Part shown: one piece after another, positions 47,288 through 56,070 of the stretch
Layout of the letters: the number at the start of each line of letters is the position of its first letter
Numbering within the stretch: the first letter of the stretch is position 1
Source: Lysinibacillus alkalisoli
Lineage (GTDB): Bacteria; Bacillota; Bacilli; Bacillales_A; Planococcaceae
Assembly (NCBI RefSeq): GCF_014643595.1
Contig: NZ_BMJT01000004.1
Location: 248,001-312,000, forward strand
Length of the DNA: 64,000 nt
Reading direction: 5' to 3'
Notes under the pieces: generated by a model
Seen by the model: only the letters and a program-made list of their open reading frames with translations
What the model was told of the DNA's origin: nothing
Database searches by the model: none
Translations under genes and position numbers: made by a program

Positions 47288-48132
47288 AGGCGTTCTACCT
47301 TTACAAAATACAACATAATCTCCTCGATAGTAGGCTGTGCTAAATGAAAGACCTCATTTACTTCTTCTCGTTTGACGAGAGCTTCTATACCTACAGCTGT
47401 TTTACGCGTACCAACGATGGCATAAGGTGGTAACATGTTTAGTGTTTCTTCATCTCCTTGAAATAAACCATATTGGTATTGTAATTCATCTTTAGCAGTA
47501 GAGAAGTGAATATTCCCCTTATGCAAAAATGTTATTGTATCTGCAATTTTTTCTAAGTCGGATGTAATGTGGGACGAAAATAAAATACTGCGTTCAGCAT
47601 CTTCATCCATATAAGTTACAAGTAGTGTTAACACCTCATCGCGAATGATAGGGTCTAAACCGCTTGTCGGCTCATCTAGTAATAATAAAGTAGGGCGATG
47701 TGCTAATGCGCTAGCTAATGCAAGTTTCATGCGCATACCACGTGATAATTGTGTTATTTTCTTATGTGTAGGGACTTTTAGCTGCTCTAGTAATCCATAA
47801 AAATAGTACTTATCAAATGTTGAAAATGTGCGTTGCAAAACACCTTCAATATGCTTTGGCTTATAATAAGGCGGAAAAAATAAATCATCAAAGACAATTC
47901 CAATATGTTGTTTAGCAGCTACTTCCTCATTTTTATGATCGTGTCCTACTAATGTAATCGTACCGTCTTGAAGTGGGATCAAGTTCAATATCGCTTTTAA
48001 TAATGTCGTTTTACCAGCGCCGTTTTCACCAATTAGCCCCATAATTGTACCTTTAGGTAATACGAGGTTAATATTTACTAATGCAAATTCGTCTCGTGTT
48101 AGGTATAAGTCTTGAATTTGTAAAGCTGTCAT
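47284..48132 (-). CDS. ABC transporter ATP-binding protein (YtrB-like)
   Basis: A 282-aa single ATPase: Walker A GENGAGKTT at residues 35-43, Q-loop region near GIVFDDLFFPPYY, signature LSRGMRMKLALASALA (variant of LSGGQ with R for the second G), Walker B LLLLDEPTSGLDP and the H-loop SILFSSHITSDLEKIAD. The C-terminal ~60 residues form the accessory domain common in antibiotic or bacteriocin-type exporters. ATGA overlap with the GntR gene upstream and the permease downstream shows one operon. Confidence 0.88.
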   Translation of the reverse strand: MTALQIQDLYLTRDEFALVNINLVLPKGTIMGLIGENGAGKTTLLKAILNLIPLQDGTITLVGHDHKNEEVAAKQHIGIVFDDLFFPPYYKPKHIEGVLQRTFSTFDKYYFYGLLEQLKVPTHKKITQLSRGMRMKLALASALAHRPTLLLLDEPTSGLDPIIRDEVLTLLVTYMDEDAERSILFSSHITSDLEKIADTITFLHKGNIHFSTAKDELQYQYGLFQGDEETLNMLPPYAIVGTRKTAVGIEALVKREEVNEVFHLAQPTIEEIMLYFVKVERL

Positions 48133-48509
48133 TGTTGTTCCTCCTCATATAACGTAGTGACAAGGTCAAAAAATTCATCTTGTGTAAAATTTGCCAATTT
48201 CGCTAGTTCAATGGCTTGTTGTAAGTGTTGCTCCACTTGTCGATAATGTTCTTCCCGAATGAAGTCTTTGTTGCGTGCGGAGACAAAGCTACCTTTACCA
48301 GCTACGGTTTCAATAAAGCCGTCGCGCTCTAAGTCAGCATAAGCGCGCTTTGTAGTCATTACACTAATTTTTAAGTCTTTGGCTAACATCCGGATGGAGG
48401 GAAGGGCATCTCCTTGTTGTAATGTATCAGCTAAAATGGCTTGTTTAATTTGAGTAGTAATTTGTTCATAAATAGGTTGGTTACTTGTATTGCGTAGTAT
48501 AATATTCAA
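48129..48509 (-). CDS. GntR-family transcriptional regulator, YtrA subfamily
   Basis: A 126-aa repressor with an N-terminal winged helix-turn-helix (PIYEQITTQIKQAILADTLQQGDALPSIRMLAKDLKISVMTTKRAYADLERDGFIETVAGKGSFV) and only a short C-terminal helical dimerisation tail, the YtrA layout. Start is TTG (48509-48507), with GAGGTGA (48523-48517) 7 nt upstream. It is first in an operon with an ABC ATPase and two permeases, and its promoter is embedded in repeat units that are probably its operator. Confidence 0.88.
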   Translation of the reverse strand: MNIILRNTSNQPIYEQITTQIKQAILADTLQQGDALPSIRMLAKDLKISVMTTKRAYADLERDGFIETVAGKGSFVSARNKDFIREEHYRQVEQHLQQAIELAKLANFTQDEFFDLVTTLYEEEQQ

Positions 48510-48564
48510 CTGTATATCACCTCGCTAACTGTATATGCACAGTGTACACAGTTATGCACAGTGT
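48508..48564. repeat. Three tandem 19-bp operator-like units
   Basis: Units at 48508-48526, 48527-48545 and 48546-48564. Units 1 and 2 share the first ten bases AACTGTATAT; units 2 and 3 share the last twelve, TATGCACAGTGT. In addition 48527-48553 is an imperfect palindrome bounded by AACTGT and ACAGTT. The array spans the -10, spacer, most of the -35, the start site, the ribosome site and the first base pairs of the TTG codon of the regulator gene. Confidence 0.7.
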
Positions 48565-48569
48565 GTCAA
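48541..48569 (-). promoter_or_regulatory. Promoter of the GntR-ABC operon
   Basis: On the minus strand TTGACA (48569-48564), a 17-bp spacer and TACACT (48546-48541) form a strong vegetative promoter, with start near 48534. It lies within the repeat array, so a bound repressor would block polymerase. Confidence 0.75.
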
Positions 48570-48687
48570 ATCTTATTTTTGTGTTTTCTGAAAATACATT
48601 TGTACGCTCGAAAAAGAATAATTTCATACACTATTGCAACAAATTTTCGAATAATTCAATAAAAGAGCGTTATATAGCGAGTTTTTA

Positions 48688-48696
48688 TGATACAAT
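48688..48696 (+). promoter_or_regulatory. Candidate extended -10 promoter of asd
   Basis: TGATACAAT (TG at 48688-48689, TACAAT at 48691-48696), about 40 nt before the asd start. No convincing -35 is visible at 17-bp spacing. Confidence 0.45.
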
Positions 48697-48735
48697 AGCA
48701 CACATTATGTACTATAGTTTTGAGGAGAGATGAGA

Positions 48736-49773
48736 ATGGTTAAGCAAGTATCTGTAGCTGTTGTTGGTGCAACAGGCGCAGTCGGTTCTACGATGATGGC
48801 GCAATTAGTAAAACGAAAATTTCCAATTAAAACAATTAAATTTTTAGCATCTGCTCGTTCAGCTGGTAAGTCTATTGAATTTAACGGTGCTACATATACA
48901 ATTGAGGAAGCTACGCCTGAAGCATTTGAAGGTGTTGATGTAGCGCTATTTAGTGCTGGTGGTTCAGTGTCAGAAAAGTTAGCTCCTGAAGCGGCAAAAC
49001 GTGGCGCAGTCGTGATTGACAATACAAGTCATTTCCGCATGGCTGAAGGCGTTCCTTTAGTGGTACCAGAAGTGAATCGACATGCGTTACAACAACATAA
49101 AGGCATCATTGCTAATCCCAATTGTTCAACGATTCAAATGGTGGCAGCATTGGCGCCTATTCGTGAAAAATTTGGATTAACTTCGGTTGTTGTATCTACT
49201 TATCAAGCAGTATCAGGTTCAGGCATTGCAGCGATTGAAGAGTTGAAAAGTCAAAGTGCAGAGTGGGACAAAGGTCGAGATGTGTCTGCGTCTGTCTTAC
49301 CTGTGAAAAGTGATGAAAAACACTTCCCGATTGCACGTAATGTGATTCCTCAAATTGATGTGTTTGAAGACAATGGTTTTACAAAAGAAGAAATGAAAAT
49401 GATTAATGAAACAAAAAAAATTATGGAAATGCCTCATTTAGCAGTAGCTGCGACATGTGTGCGTGTACCTGTAGTGTCTGGTCACTCAGAGTCGGTATAT
49501 ATTGAGCTTGAAAAAGAAGCATCTAAAGAAGAGATCTTTGAGGCACTACGTTTAGCCCCAGGCATTGTGTTACAAGATGATATTACGGCACAAGGTTATC
49601 CTATGCCTATTTTTGCAGAAGGTGAAGAGCCTGTATTTGTGGGACGCATCCGTCAAGATTTGCATAATAAAAAAGGGTATCACTTATGGGTAGTTGCTGA
49701 TAATTTATTAAAAGGTGCGGCTCTGAATTCTATCCAAATTGCCGAGGCGATGTTAGAAGATGACTTACTATAA
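48736..49773 (+). CDS. asd: Aspartate-semialdehyde dehydrogenase
   Basis: NADPH-dependent enzyme of the aspartate pathway making the semialdehyde used for lysine/diaminopimelate, threonine and methionine. 345 aa with the NADP fold (VAVVGATGAVGSTMM), catalytic Cys near residue 130 in IANPNCSTIQMV, and RVPVVSGHSESVYIE. ATG 48736 is chosen over 48730 because GAGGAGA (48722-48728) is optimally spaced for it. dapG, which follows asd in B. subtilis, is absent. Confidence 0.95.
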   Translation: MVKQVSVAVVGATGAVGSTMMAQLVKRKFPIKTIKFLASARSAGKSIEFNGATYTIEEATPEAFEGVDVALFSAGGSVSEKLAPEAAKRGAVVIDNTSHFRMAEGVPLVVPEVNRHALQQHKGIIANPNCSTIQMVAALAPIREKFGLTSVVVSTYQAVSGSGIAAIEELKSQSAEWDKGRDVSASVLPVKSDEKHFPIARNVIPQIDVFEDNGFTKEEMKMINETKKIMEMPHLAVAATCVRVPVVSGHSESVYIELEKEASKEEIFEALRLAPGIVLQDDITAQGYPMPIFAEGEEPVFVGRIRQDLHNKKGYHLWVVADNLLKGAALNSIQIAEAMLEDDLL

Positions 49774-49792
49774 TAAATAGGGGGAGTTTTAC

Positions 49793-50686
49793 ATGAATAT
49801 TGGTCGTGTAGCAACGGCAATGATTACGCCGTTTACGAGTGAGAATGAAGTGAATTATGAAGAAATGGCACGTATTATTGACTATTTGATTGATAATGGT
49901 ACAGATTGTATTGTAGCTTGTGGTACAACTGCTGAAAACCCAACATTAACAACAGAAGAAAAATTAGAGGTTGTGCGCTTTACTGTTGAAAAGGTAGCGG
50001 GGCGCGTACCTGTTTTTGCAGGTACAGGTGATAATGAAACAAAATATTCCATCGATATGACTCATGCAGCAGAGAAAAATGGTGCAGATGGCATCATGTT
50101 AGTGGCTCCTTATTATAATAAGCCAAATCAATTAGGCATTTACAAACACTTTGAAGTCATCGCTAAAGAAACAACATTACCTGTGATGTTATACAACATT
50201 CCAGGGCGTACAGGTATTAATGTTAATGCTGAAACGACAATTGCTTTAAGCAAGATTGATAATATCCAATTGATTAAAGAAGCAAGCGGTAATTTAGATC
50301 AAATGGCAGAAATTATAGACCATGTGGCGGATGATTTTTATGTGTATAGTGGTGATGATGGCTTAGCATTGCCGTTATGGGCTGTTGGTGGCGCAGGCGT
50401 TATTTCTGTAGCCGCTCACGTTGTGGGTAATGACTTACAGAAGATGTTTAAAGCATTTGATGAAGGCCGTCATGAAGATGCTGCTTACATTCACCGCGCT
50501 ATGTTGCCATTAATTCGTGCGCTATTTGCTCAGCCTAATCCGTCGCCAGTAAAATATGCTATGACAAAATTAGGCTTTGATACGTTGAATGTTCGCTTGC
50601 CAATGGTAGAAATGACTACAGAAGAAAAAGTGAATTTTGATCGTGTCTGGGACATTTATCAAGCGAAAGCAAAAAAATTTAAATAA
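49793..50686 (+). CDS. dapA: 4-hydroxy-tetrahydrodipicolinate synthase
   Basis: Condenses aspartate semialdehyde (product of Asd) with pyruvate, the first committed step to diaminopimelate and lysine. The 297-aa TIM barrel has CGTTAENPTLT (usually GTTGESPTL), the tyrosine motif LYNIPGRTGIN and the Schiff-base lysine about K162 in LIKEASGN. Starts 19 nt after asd with GGGGGAG, so the two are one operon, closed by a terminator. Confidence 0.96.
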   Translation: MNIGRVATAMITPFTSENEVNYEEMARIIDYLIDNGTDCIVACGTTAENPTLTTEEKLEVVRFTVEKVAGRVPVFAGTGDNETKYSIDMTHAAEKNGADGIMLVAPYYNKPNQLGIYKHFEVIAKETTLPVMLYNIPGRTGINVNAETTIALSKIDNIQLIKEASGNLDQMAEIIDHVADDFYVYSGDDGLALPLWAVGGAGVISVAAHVVGNDLQKMFKAFDEGRHEDAAYIHRAMLPLIRALFAQPNPSPVKYAMTKLGFDTLNVRLPMVEMTTEEKVNFDRVWDIYQAKAKKFK

Positions 50687-50717
50687 TAGTGAAGTAAACA
50701 GGGGGCATTCAGAGAAC

Positions 50718-50747
50718 ATTAGGAGCTGAATGGCTCCTATTTTTTTA
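50718..50747 (+). terminator. Terminator after dapA
   Basis: TAGGAGC-TGAATG-GCTCCTA followed by seven T. Confidence 0.9.
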
Positions 50748-50830
50748 CCGAAAATAGCATGCTGGTTTATGTTCTAGTAGTACGGGCATATAACAAACAG
50801 ATATTAAGCGACAAAAACATACATTTTTGT

Positions 50831-50859
50831 TTGTGCAATTCGTGTTGAAACCGTATAAT
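50831..50859 (+). promoter_or_regulatory. Candidate promoter of rnjB
   Basis: A perfect TATAAT (50854-50859) with TTGTGC (50831-50836) at 17-bp spacing, about 48 nt before the start codon; the -35 is half matched. Confidence 0.55.
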
Positions 50860-50906
50860 GAAAAATAAGTGGTTGCTGTACGGGATATTTTTAGGAGGAA
50901 ACATAA

Positions 50907-52574
50907 GTGACAAAAAAGAAAAATGAAGTGATTCGCGTTATTCCATTAGGTGGCGTAGGCGAAATCGGAAAAGCAATGTATGTAGTTGAAATTGATGACG
51001 AAATTTTTATCTGTGATAGCGGGCTCATGTTCCCACAAGATGAAATGCTCGGCATTGATATTGTCATACCAGATATTGCTTACTTAGAAGAAAATAAAGA
51101 CCGTGTGAAAGGAATTTTCCTGACACATGGGCATGAATCTGCAATTGGTTCAATTGCTTACGTATTACAAAAAATCAAAGCGCCAGTATACGGCTCAAAA
51201 TTAACGATTGCGCTTGTAAAGGAACGTTTAAAAGAGTTACCAGCGCCATATCAAGTGAAGTTCTTTGAGGTCACAAACCGTAGCCGTATGAACTTCAACT
51301 CAACTTACGTAACATTTTTCCACACAACACATAGTGTGCCGGACTCTTTAGCGATTGTTTTCCATACGTCTGAAGGCGCTATTGTGTATACAGGTGACTT
51401 TAAATTTGATCAATCCGCACGTGGCAAATTTAAGCCCGATTTAGGCAAGATGGCACAAGTTGGCGAAGAAGGTGTATTTTTATTACTATCAGAATCTGTA
51501 GAAGCAGAGCGCCCAGGGCATACAACGACAGAACTTGTCATTGAAACTCAATTGCAAAAGACGTTTCATAATGCGGAAGGTCGTGTGTTGATTGCTGTTT
51601 ACGCTTCTAACTTTAGCCGTATTCAACAAGTATTAACACAAGCGCAAAAAACAAATCGTAAAGTAGCATTAGTAGGGAAAAGTTTAGAGCGTTCGGTGAA
51701 CTTAGGTTTACAATTAGGCTACTTAAAAACAGCAGAAGATACGATGATTGCTGTAAATGAGATTGCCAAATATGATGAGCATGAAGTGATTATTTTAGTG
51801 ACAGGTAATCAAGGCGAGCCTTTAGATGCTTTAGAGAAGCTTGTGCGCAAGCATCATCGTGATATTAAAATTAAAGAAGGCGATACGGTATTATTCACGT
51901 TTACTCCTTCACCAGCCATGGAAGTACAAATGTCAAATACGATGAATTTATTAGCTAAAGCTGGCGCTACAATTTTAACGGCAAGTAAAAATGTACACGT
52001 TTCAAGTCACGCAAGCCAAGAAGATTTGAAACTGATGTTAAATTTAATGAAACCTAAATACTTTATGCCTGTGCAAGGTGAATATCGTATGCTGATTGCA
52101 CATGCTAAAATCGCGCAACAAGTAGGCATACCACAACATCAAGTCTTTATTGCAGATAAAGGCGATATTGTAGAATATAAATCAGGACGCATGCGTATGA
52201 GTGGCCGAGTTACAGCAGGGAATGTATTGATTGATGGTATTGGTGTTGGTGACGTAGGTAATATTGTATTACGTGACCGTAAACTATTATCACAAGATGG
52301 TATTTTCATTGTTGTCGTGACATTAAACCGTTTAGATAAAAAGATTGCCTCTGGGCCAGAAATTTTATCGCGTGGCTTTGTGTATGTACGAGAGTCTGAG
52401 GAGTTGATGGAAGAGTCAGCTAAAATTGCGCGTAATGTCATTGAAAAATATGTTGGTAAAGAAACGTTTGAATGGACAAATATTAAACAGGAAATTCGAG
52501 ATACGTTAAATTCTTATCTATTCCAAAAAACGAAGCGCCGCCCAATGATTATCCCAATTATTATGGAATATTAA
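50907..52574 (+). CDS. rnjB: Ribonuclease J2 homologue (metallo-beta-lactamase/beta-CASP)
   Basis: RNase J enzymes are 5'-3' exo/endonucleases of mRNA decay; J2 is the partner of J1. The 555-aa protein shows the whole J architecture (beta-lactamase, beta-CASP, C-terminal domain) and keeps H74, H76, H142 and D164. But the metal motif reads HGHESA, so D78 and H79 of the active HxHxDH motif are S and A, and the late histidine (390) is Q in PVQGEYRM. This identifies the J2 branch and predicts little or no own catalysis. Start is GTG with AGGAGG. Confidence 0.93.
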   Translation: MTKKKNEVIRVIPLGGVGEIGKAMYVVEIDDEIFICDSGLMFPQDEMLGIDIVIPDIAYLEENKDRVKGIFLTHGHESAIGSIAYVLQKIKAPVYGSKLTIALVKERLKELPAPYQVKFFEVTNRSRMNFNSTYVTFFHTTHSVPDSLAIVFHTSEGAIVYTGDFKFDQSARGKFKPDLGKMAQVGEEGVFLLLSESVEAERPGHTTTELVIETQLQKTFHNAEGRVLIAVYASNFSRIQQVLTQAQKTNRKVALVGKSLERSVNLGLQLGYLKTAEDTMIAVNEIAKYDEHEVIILVTGNQGEPLDALEKLVRKHHRDIKIKEGDTVLFTFTPSPAMEVQMSNTMNLLAKAGATILTASKNVHVSSHASQEDLKLMLNLMKPKYFMPVQGEYRMLIAHAKIAQQVGIPQHQVFIADKGDIVEYKSGRMRMSGRVTAGNVLIDGIGVGDVGNIVLRDRKLLSQDGIFIVVVTLNRLDKKIASGPEILSRGFVYVRESEELMEESAKIARNVIEKYVGKETFEWTNIKQEIRDTLNSYLFQKTKRRPMIIPIIMEY

Positions 52575-52582
52575 GAAACCGT

Positions 52583-52618
52583 TAGGCTGTCGAGAATATT
52601 TTTCTCGGCAGCTTTATT
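52583..52618 (+). terminator. Probable terminator after rnjB
   Basis: GCTGTCGAGAA and TTCTCGGCAGC pair (one G-U) around a short T-rich loop; the 3' tail TTTATTATT is only moderately T-rich. Confidence 0.65.
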
Positions 52619-52653
52619 ATTCATATCAGTTCTAAAGTAAGGAGTGGAGTAAG

Positions 52654-54942
52654 GTGGTACAAAAGCGCCCTGTTAGAAAAAAGACAACTAAAACAAGCCC
52701 TAAAACAACAACCGCCAAAAAGCCACCCCAAAAAACAAAATGGGATAGTTTATGGCAAGTTATTATGTATGAAGTAATTGGTATCACATTAATTACAGCT
52801 GCCATCATTGGTTTTTTTGAATTTGGTATAGTAGGTCGTTTTCTGAAAACAGTAGGTCTATTTTTATTTGGCAATAGTTATCTTGTCATTCCGATTGCCA
52901 TGATTATTATGGCGTTTTATTTAATGGTAAAACAGCAAAAAATACAATGGAATACACCTGTTTTTATAGGTATCACATTGATTACCATCAGCTTTTTAAT
53001 GTGGAGTCATAGTTTATTTTATACACAATTTATTGATGTGCCTAGTGCATCATCAAATTCTGTGATTAAAGAGACGTGGCGAGCGCTTATTGACAAACAA
53101 GGGATTGTTTTGCGTAGCGGTGCACTTGGTGGTGGTATGATAGGTGCTTTATTATTTGCTATCATGCATATATTATTTGATACAACAGGTACCAAATTAA
53201 TAGCTTGGGTTACCTTTTTTATTGGTTTGATCGTCTTGACTGGTAAAACAATCATGCCTATTCTTGCCGAAAAATTAAAGCAATTTGATTTGAAGATGCC
53301 AAGCATTAAAAGTTTGGCTATCTTTCAACGTGGTGAACGAGCGCCTAAGGAGCAAAAGGCTAACTCAAAGGAAGTGCAGCAGCCTGTCGAACGGGTTAAA
53401 CGTCGCAGTGTGAAAGAGGTTGTACAAGAAGAGAAAATAACGCCAATCATTTCTGACTTCAAGAAAAATATTGAACCCGATCAAGAAGTACAAGAAGAAA
53501 TGATTTTGCCAACCGTTACACAAGAAAACGCTGATTACCAGTTGCCACCAATGGCGTTATTGCAAGCACCTGTTGAGCATGATCAAAGTAAAGATTATGA
53601 GCAGTTACAAGCTAATGCTAAAAAATTGGAAGATACCTTAAAAAGTTTTGGGGTGGATGCCAAGGTAACGGAGGTGCATCTCGGCCCTGCTGTTACAAAA
53701 TATGAAATTTTACCAGCTATAGGCGTTAAAGTAAGTAAGATTGTGAGTTTGCAAGATGATTTAGCCCTAGCGTTAGCTGCTAAAGATATTCGTATGGAAG
53801 CGCCCATCCCAGGCAAGTCAGCCATTGGAATTGAAGTCCCTAATCACTCTGTTGCGATGGTAACATTACGTGAGGTTGTGCAAGGGATTGACGCGAATGT
53901 TGAGAAGAAATTATTAGTTGGATTAGGGCGTGATATTACAGGGGCAGCGATTACGGCCGAGTTAAATAAAATGCCTCATTTACTTGTGGCAGGTTCTACG
54001 GGGAGTGGTAAAAGTGTATGTATTAATGGCATAATCACTTCGCTATTAATGCGTACTGCGCCCCATGAAGTAAAAATGATGATGATTGACCCCAAAATGG
54101 TAGAGTTAAATGTGTATAACGGCATCCCTCATTTACTTGCGCCAGTTGTAACAGATGCAAGAAAAGCCGCTCAAGCCTTAAAAAAAGTAGTAGATGAGAT
54201 GGAACGTCGCTATGATTTATTTGCACACACGAATACTCGAAATATTGAAGGGTATAATAATTATGTAGCCAATTATACGCCAAAAGAAGATGAACCAGGC
54301 TTAAATCGATTGCCATTTATCGTAGTCATCGTAGATGAATTGGCTGACTTAATGATGGTGGCCTCTCGTGAAGTAGAAGATGCTATCATGCGTTTAGCTC
54401 AGATGGCACGTGCAGCAGGCATTCATTTAATTATTGCCACACAGCGCCCTAGTGTAGATGTGATTACAGGGATTATTAAGGCAAATATTCCTTCACGTAT
54501 TGCTTTTGCGGTATCATCCGCAGTAGATTCTCGTACCATCTTGGATGCAGGAGGTGCAGAGCGTCTATTAGGACGTGGTGATATGTTGTTTTTACCATCA
54601 GGTGCCTCAAAGCCAACTCGTATTCAAGGTGCTTTTTTATCTGACCAAGAGGTTGAACAAGTAGTGAATCATGTTATAGCACAGCAAAAAGCACAATATG
54701 AGGAAAAAATGATACCAACAGAGGAAGAAGCGGCGTTTGAAGATGCAGATGAGCTATATCCAGAAGCACTTGTATTAGTTGTGCAATCGCAAAATGCCTC
54801 AACATCTATGCTTCAACGCAAATTTAGCATTGGTTATGCAAGAGCAGCAAGGATTATGGATCAATTAGAAGAACGTGGCGTGATTGGCCCGCCTAGAGGC
54901 AGTAGAGGTAGAGAGGTATTAATGCAACAATTAGACGAATAA
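52654..54942 (+). CDS. ftsK: DNA translocase FtsK/SpoIIIE
   Basis: Septum-associated motor pumping chromosome DNA. 762 aa: basic K/T-rich N-terminus, about four transmembrane helices (residues ~35-205), linker (~215-320), alpha and RecA-like beta motor domains with Walker [11 protein letters not shown] (about 448-457) and Walker [13 protein letters not shown], and the gamma winged-helix ([39 protein letters not shown]) that reads orienting sequences. GTG start with TAAGGAG. Position matches B. subtilis spoIIIE; sporulation use cannot be judged here. Confidence 0.95.
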   Translation: MVQKRPVRKKTTKTSPKTTTAKKPPQKTKWDSLWQVIMYEVIGITLITAAIIGFFEFGIVGRFLKTVGLFLFGNSYLVIPIAMIIMAFYLMVKQQKIQWNTPVFIGITLITISFLMWSHSLFYTQFIDVPSASSNSVIKETWRALIDKQGIVLRSGALGGGMIGALLFAIMHILFDTTGTKLIAWVTFFIGLIVLTGKTIMPILAEKLKQFDLKMPSIKSLAIFQRGERAPKEQKANSKEVQQPVERVKRRSVKEVVQEEKITPIISDFKKNIEPDQEVQEEMILPTVTQENADYQLPPMALLQAPVEHDQSKDYEQLQANAKKLEDTLKSFGVDAKVTEVHLGPAVTKYEILPAIGVKVSKIVSLQDDLALALAAKDIRMEAPIPGKSAIGIEVPNHSVAMVTLREVVQGIDANVEKKLLVGLGRDITGAAITAELNKMPHLLVAGSTGSGKSVCINGIITSLLMRTAPHEVKMMMIDPKMVELNVYNGIPHLLAPVVTDARKAAQALKKVVDEMERRYDLFAHTNTRNIEGYNNYVANYTPKEDEPGLNRLPFIVVIVDELADLMMVASREVEDAIMRLAQMARAAGIHLIIATQRPSVDVITGIIKANIPSRIAFAVSSAVDSRTILDAGGAERLLGRGDMLFLPSGASKPTRIQGAFLSDQEVEQVVNHVIAQQKAQYEEKMIPTEEEAAFEDADELYPEALVLVVQSQNASTSMLQRKFSIGYARAARIMDQLEERGVIGPPRGSRGREVLMQQLDE

Positions 54943-54951
54943 GATGACATG

Positions 54952-54990
54952 GAAGCGAATTGGGACATGGGTGCCCAATCCGCTTTTTTT
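54952..54990 (+). terminator. Terminator after ftsK
   Basis: AAGCGAATTGGG and CCCAATCCGCTT pair with a small internal mismatch around ACATGGGTG, followed by TTTTTTT. Confidence 0.85.
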
Positions 54991-55220
54991 GATGCGTCCT
55001 AGGGATATCAGAATAACACCATTTTTAATAGTTTTAGTGAGGATAAAAATTTTTATGAGGTTTGTATAAGAAACGATCATATTTAGGGTATAAGCTAAAG
55101 TAATGTTCATAATTTAATTATTTTAATCGAAATAGCGTGATATTGCTCAGTTTTTCGTTAAATATGCATGGGGAGCAAGCTAATTATTTTTTAGAAACGT
55201 GTATTATTTTTTCAAAAACA

Positions 55221-55249
55221 TTTATTTCGTGTTGTAAAAATGGTATATT
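55221..55249 (+). promoter_or_regulatory. Candidate promoter of the ymfC-like regulator
   Basis: Extended -10 TGGTATATT (TATATT at 55244-55249) with a partial -35 TTTATT (55221-55226) at 17-bp spacing; start near 55256. Confidence 0.45.
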
Positions 55250-55276
55250 ATGAACGATTAGTAGGATTGTTGTACA

Positions 55277-55288
55277 TCAGATGTCTGA
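55277..55288. promoter_or_regulatory. Inverted repeat, putative GntR operator
   Basis: TCAGA-TG-TCTGA, a perfect 5+2+5 inverted repeat in the leader between the candidate start site and the ribosome site of the GntR gene. Its place suggests autoregulation by roadblock; binding by the adjacent regulator is inference. Confidence 0.45.
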
Positions 55289-55307
55289 CTTTAAAGGTGG
55301 TGATTGC

Positions 55308-56036
55308 GTGACAATCAGAACGGATCATCGTCATTTGTATCTTCAAGTCATTGATCGTCTTAAAGCTGACATTGAAGCTGGCGTTTATAAAGAAAACGAG
55401 AAGCTACCGTCAGAATTTGAACTTTCGAAGTCATTAGGTGTTAGTCGTGCTACTTTACGAGAAGCACTTCGTCTTTTAGAAGAAGATAATGTCATTGTAA
55501 GGCGTCATGGGGTTGGTACTTTTGTTAATCCCAAGCCGATCTTTACATCAGGGATTGAGCAACTTTCAAGTATTTCATCCATGATTACAGGAGCTAACAT
55601 GACACCTGGTACACTGCTACTGCGTGCAGAAGAAAGTGTGCCAACTGAGGAAGAAATAGAGCGCTTTCAATGTAAAGAGGATGATGATATCCTTACAATT
55701 GAACGTGTAAGAACAGCAGATGACGAGCCTGTAGTTTATTGTATTGATAAATTACCTGCACATTATTTGCCTAAACATTTTGTGGAGAATAAAGAAGTAT
55801 CCATATTCTCTGCATTAGAACAATCAGGCGCTATCCACGTAGCTTATGCGGTCACTTATATTGACCCAATAGGCTATCATGAACAAGCGTCACCAATTTT
55901 GCGCTGTGGACCAGAAACAGCGTTACTTGTCTTGAAACAATATCACTATGATGAGGACGACCGTCTAGTGTTATACTCTAAAAATTATTTTAGAGCGGAT
56001 AAATTTAGTTTTCATGTCGTTCGCAAACGTGTATAA
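55308..56036 (+). CDS. ymfC: GntR/HutC-family transcriptional regulator (YmfC-like)
   Basis: A 242-aa regulator: N-terminal winged HTH ([65 protein letters not shown]) and a UTRA effector domain (about 85-235, with [31 protein letters not shown]). The start is GTG 55308 behind AAAGGTGG; the frame is open to ATG 55281 but that would include the operator-like repeat. It directly precedes the nucleoside transporter lipoprotein (34 nt), so it may sense a nucleoside-related ligand; B. subtilis ymfC also follows spoIIIE. Confidence 0.85.
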   Translation: MTIRTDHRHLYLQVIDRLKADIEAGVYKENEKLPSEFELSKSLGVSRATLREALRLLEEDNVIVRRHGVGTFVNPKPIFTSGIEQLSSISSMITGANMTPGTLLLRAEESVPTEEEIERFQCKEDDDILTIERVRTADDEPVVYCIDKLPAHYLPKHFVENKEVSIFSALEQSGAIHVAYAVTYIDPIGYHEQASPILRCGPETALLVLKQYHYDEDDRLVLYSKNYFRADKFSFHVVRKRV

Positions 56037-56070
56037 ATCCTGCTAATTATAAAAAAATGGGGGGTTCATT

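Larger units (their letters stand above)
54991..55307 (+). other. AT-rich intergenic region before the GntR gene
   Basis: This is the longest gap without a gene in the window (about 365 nt including the ftsK terminator). I see no ORF with a ribosome site on either strand. It is extremely AT-rich. It holds TTGCTC and GAGCAA arms (about 55143 and 55173) that could pair across a large loop. A candidate extended -10 promoter and an inverted repeat lie at its right end. The rest shows nothing I can name. Confidence 0.5.

Noticed and set aside
48542-48733. 63-codon + strand frame between the GntR gene and asd
   Set aside because: It has no ribosome site, starts inside the operator array, overlaps the asd promoter and ribosome site, and encodes no recognisable protein.
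48510-48735. Lysine riboswitch or T-box upstream of asd-dapA
   Set aside because: The region is short, mostly occupied by the divergent operator and a simple promoter, with no long structured leader or T-box motif.
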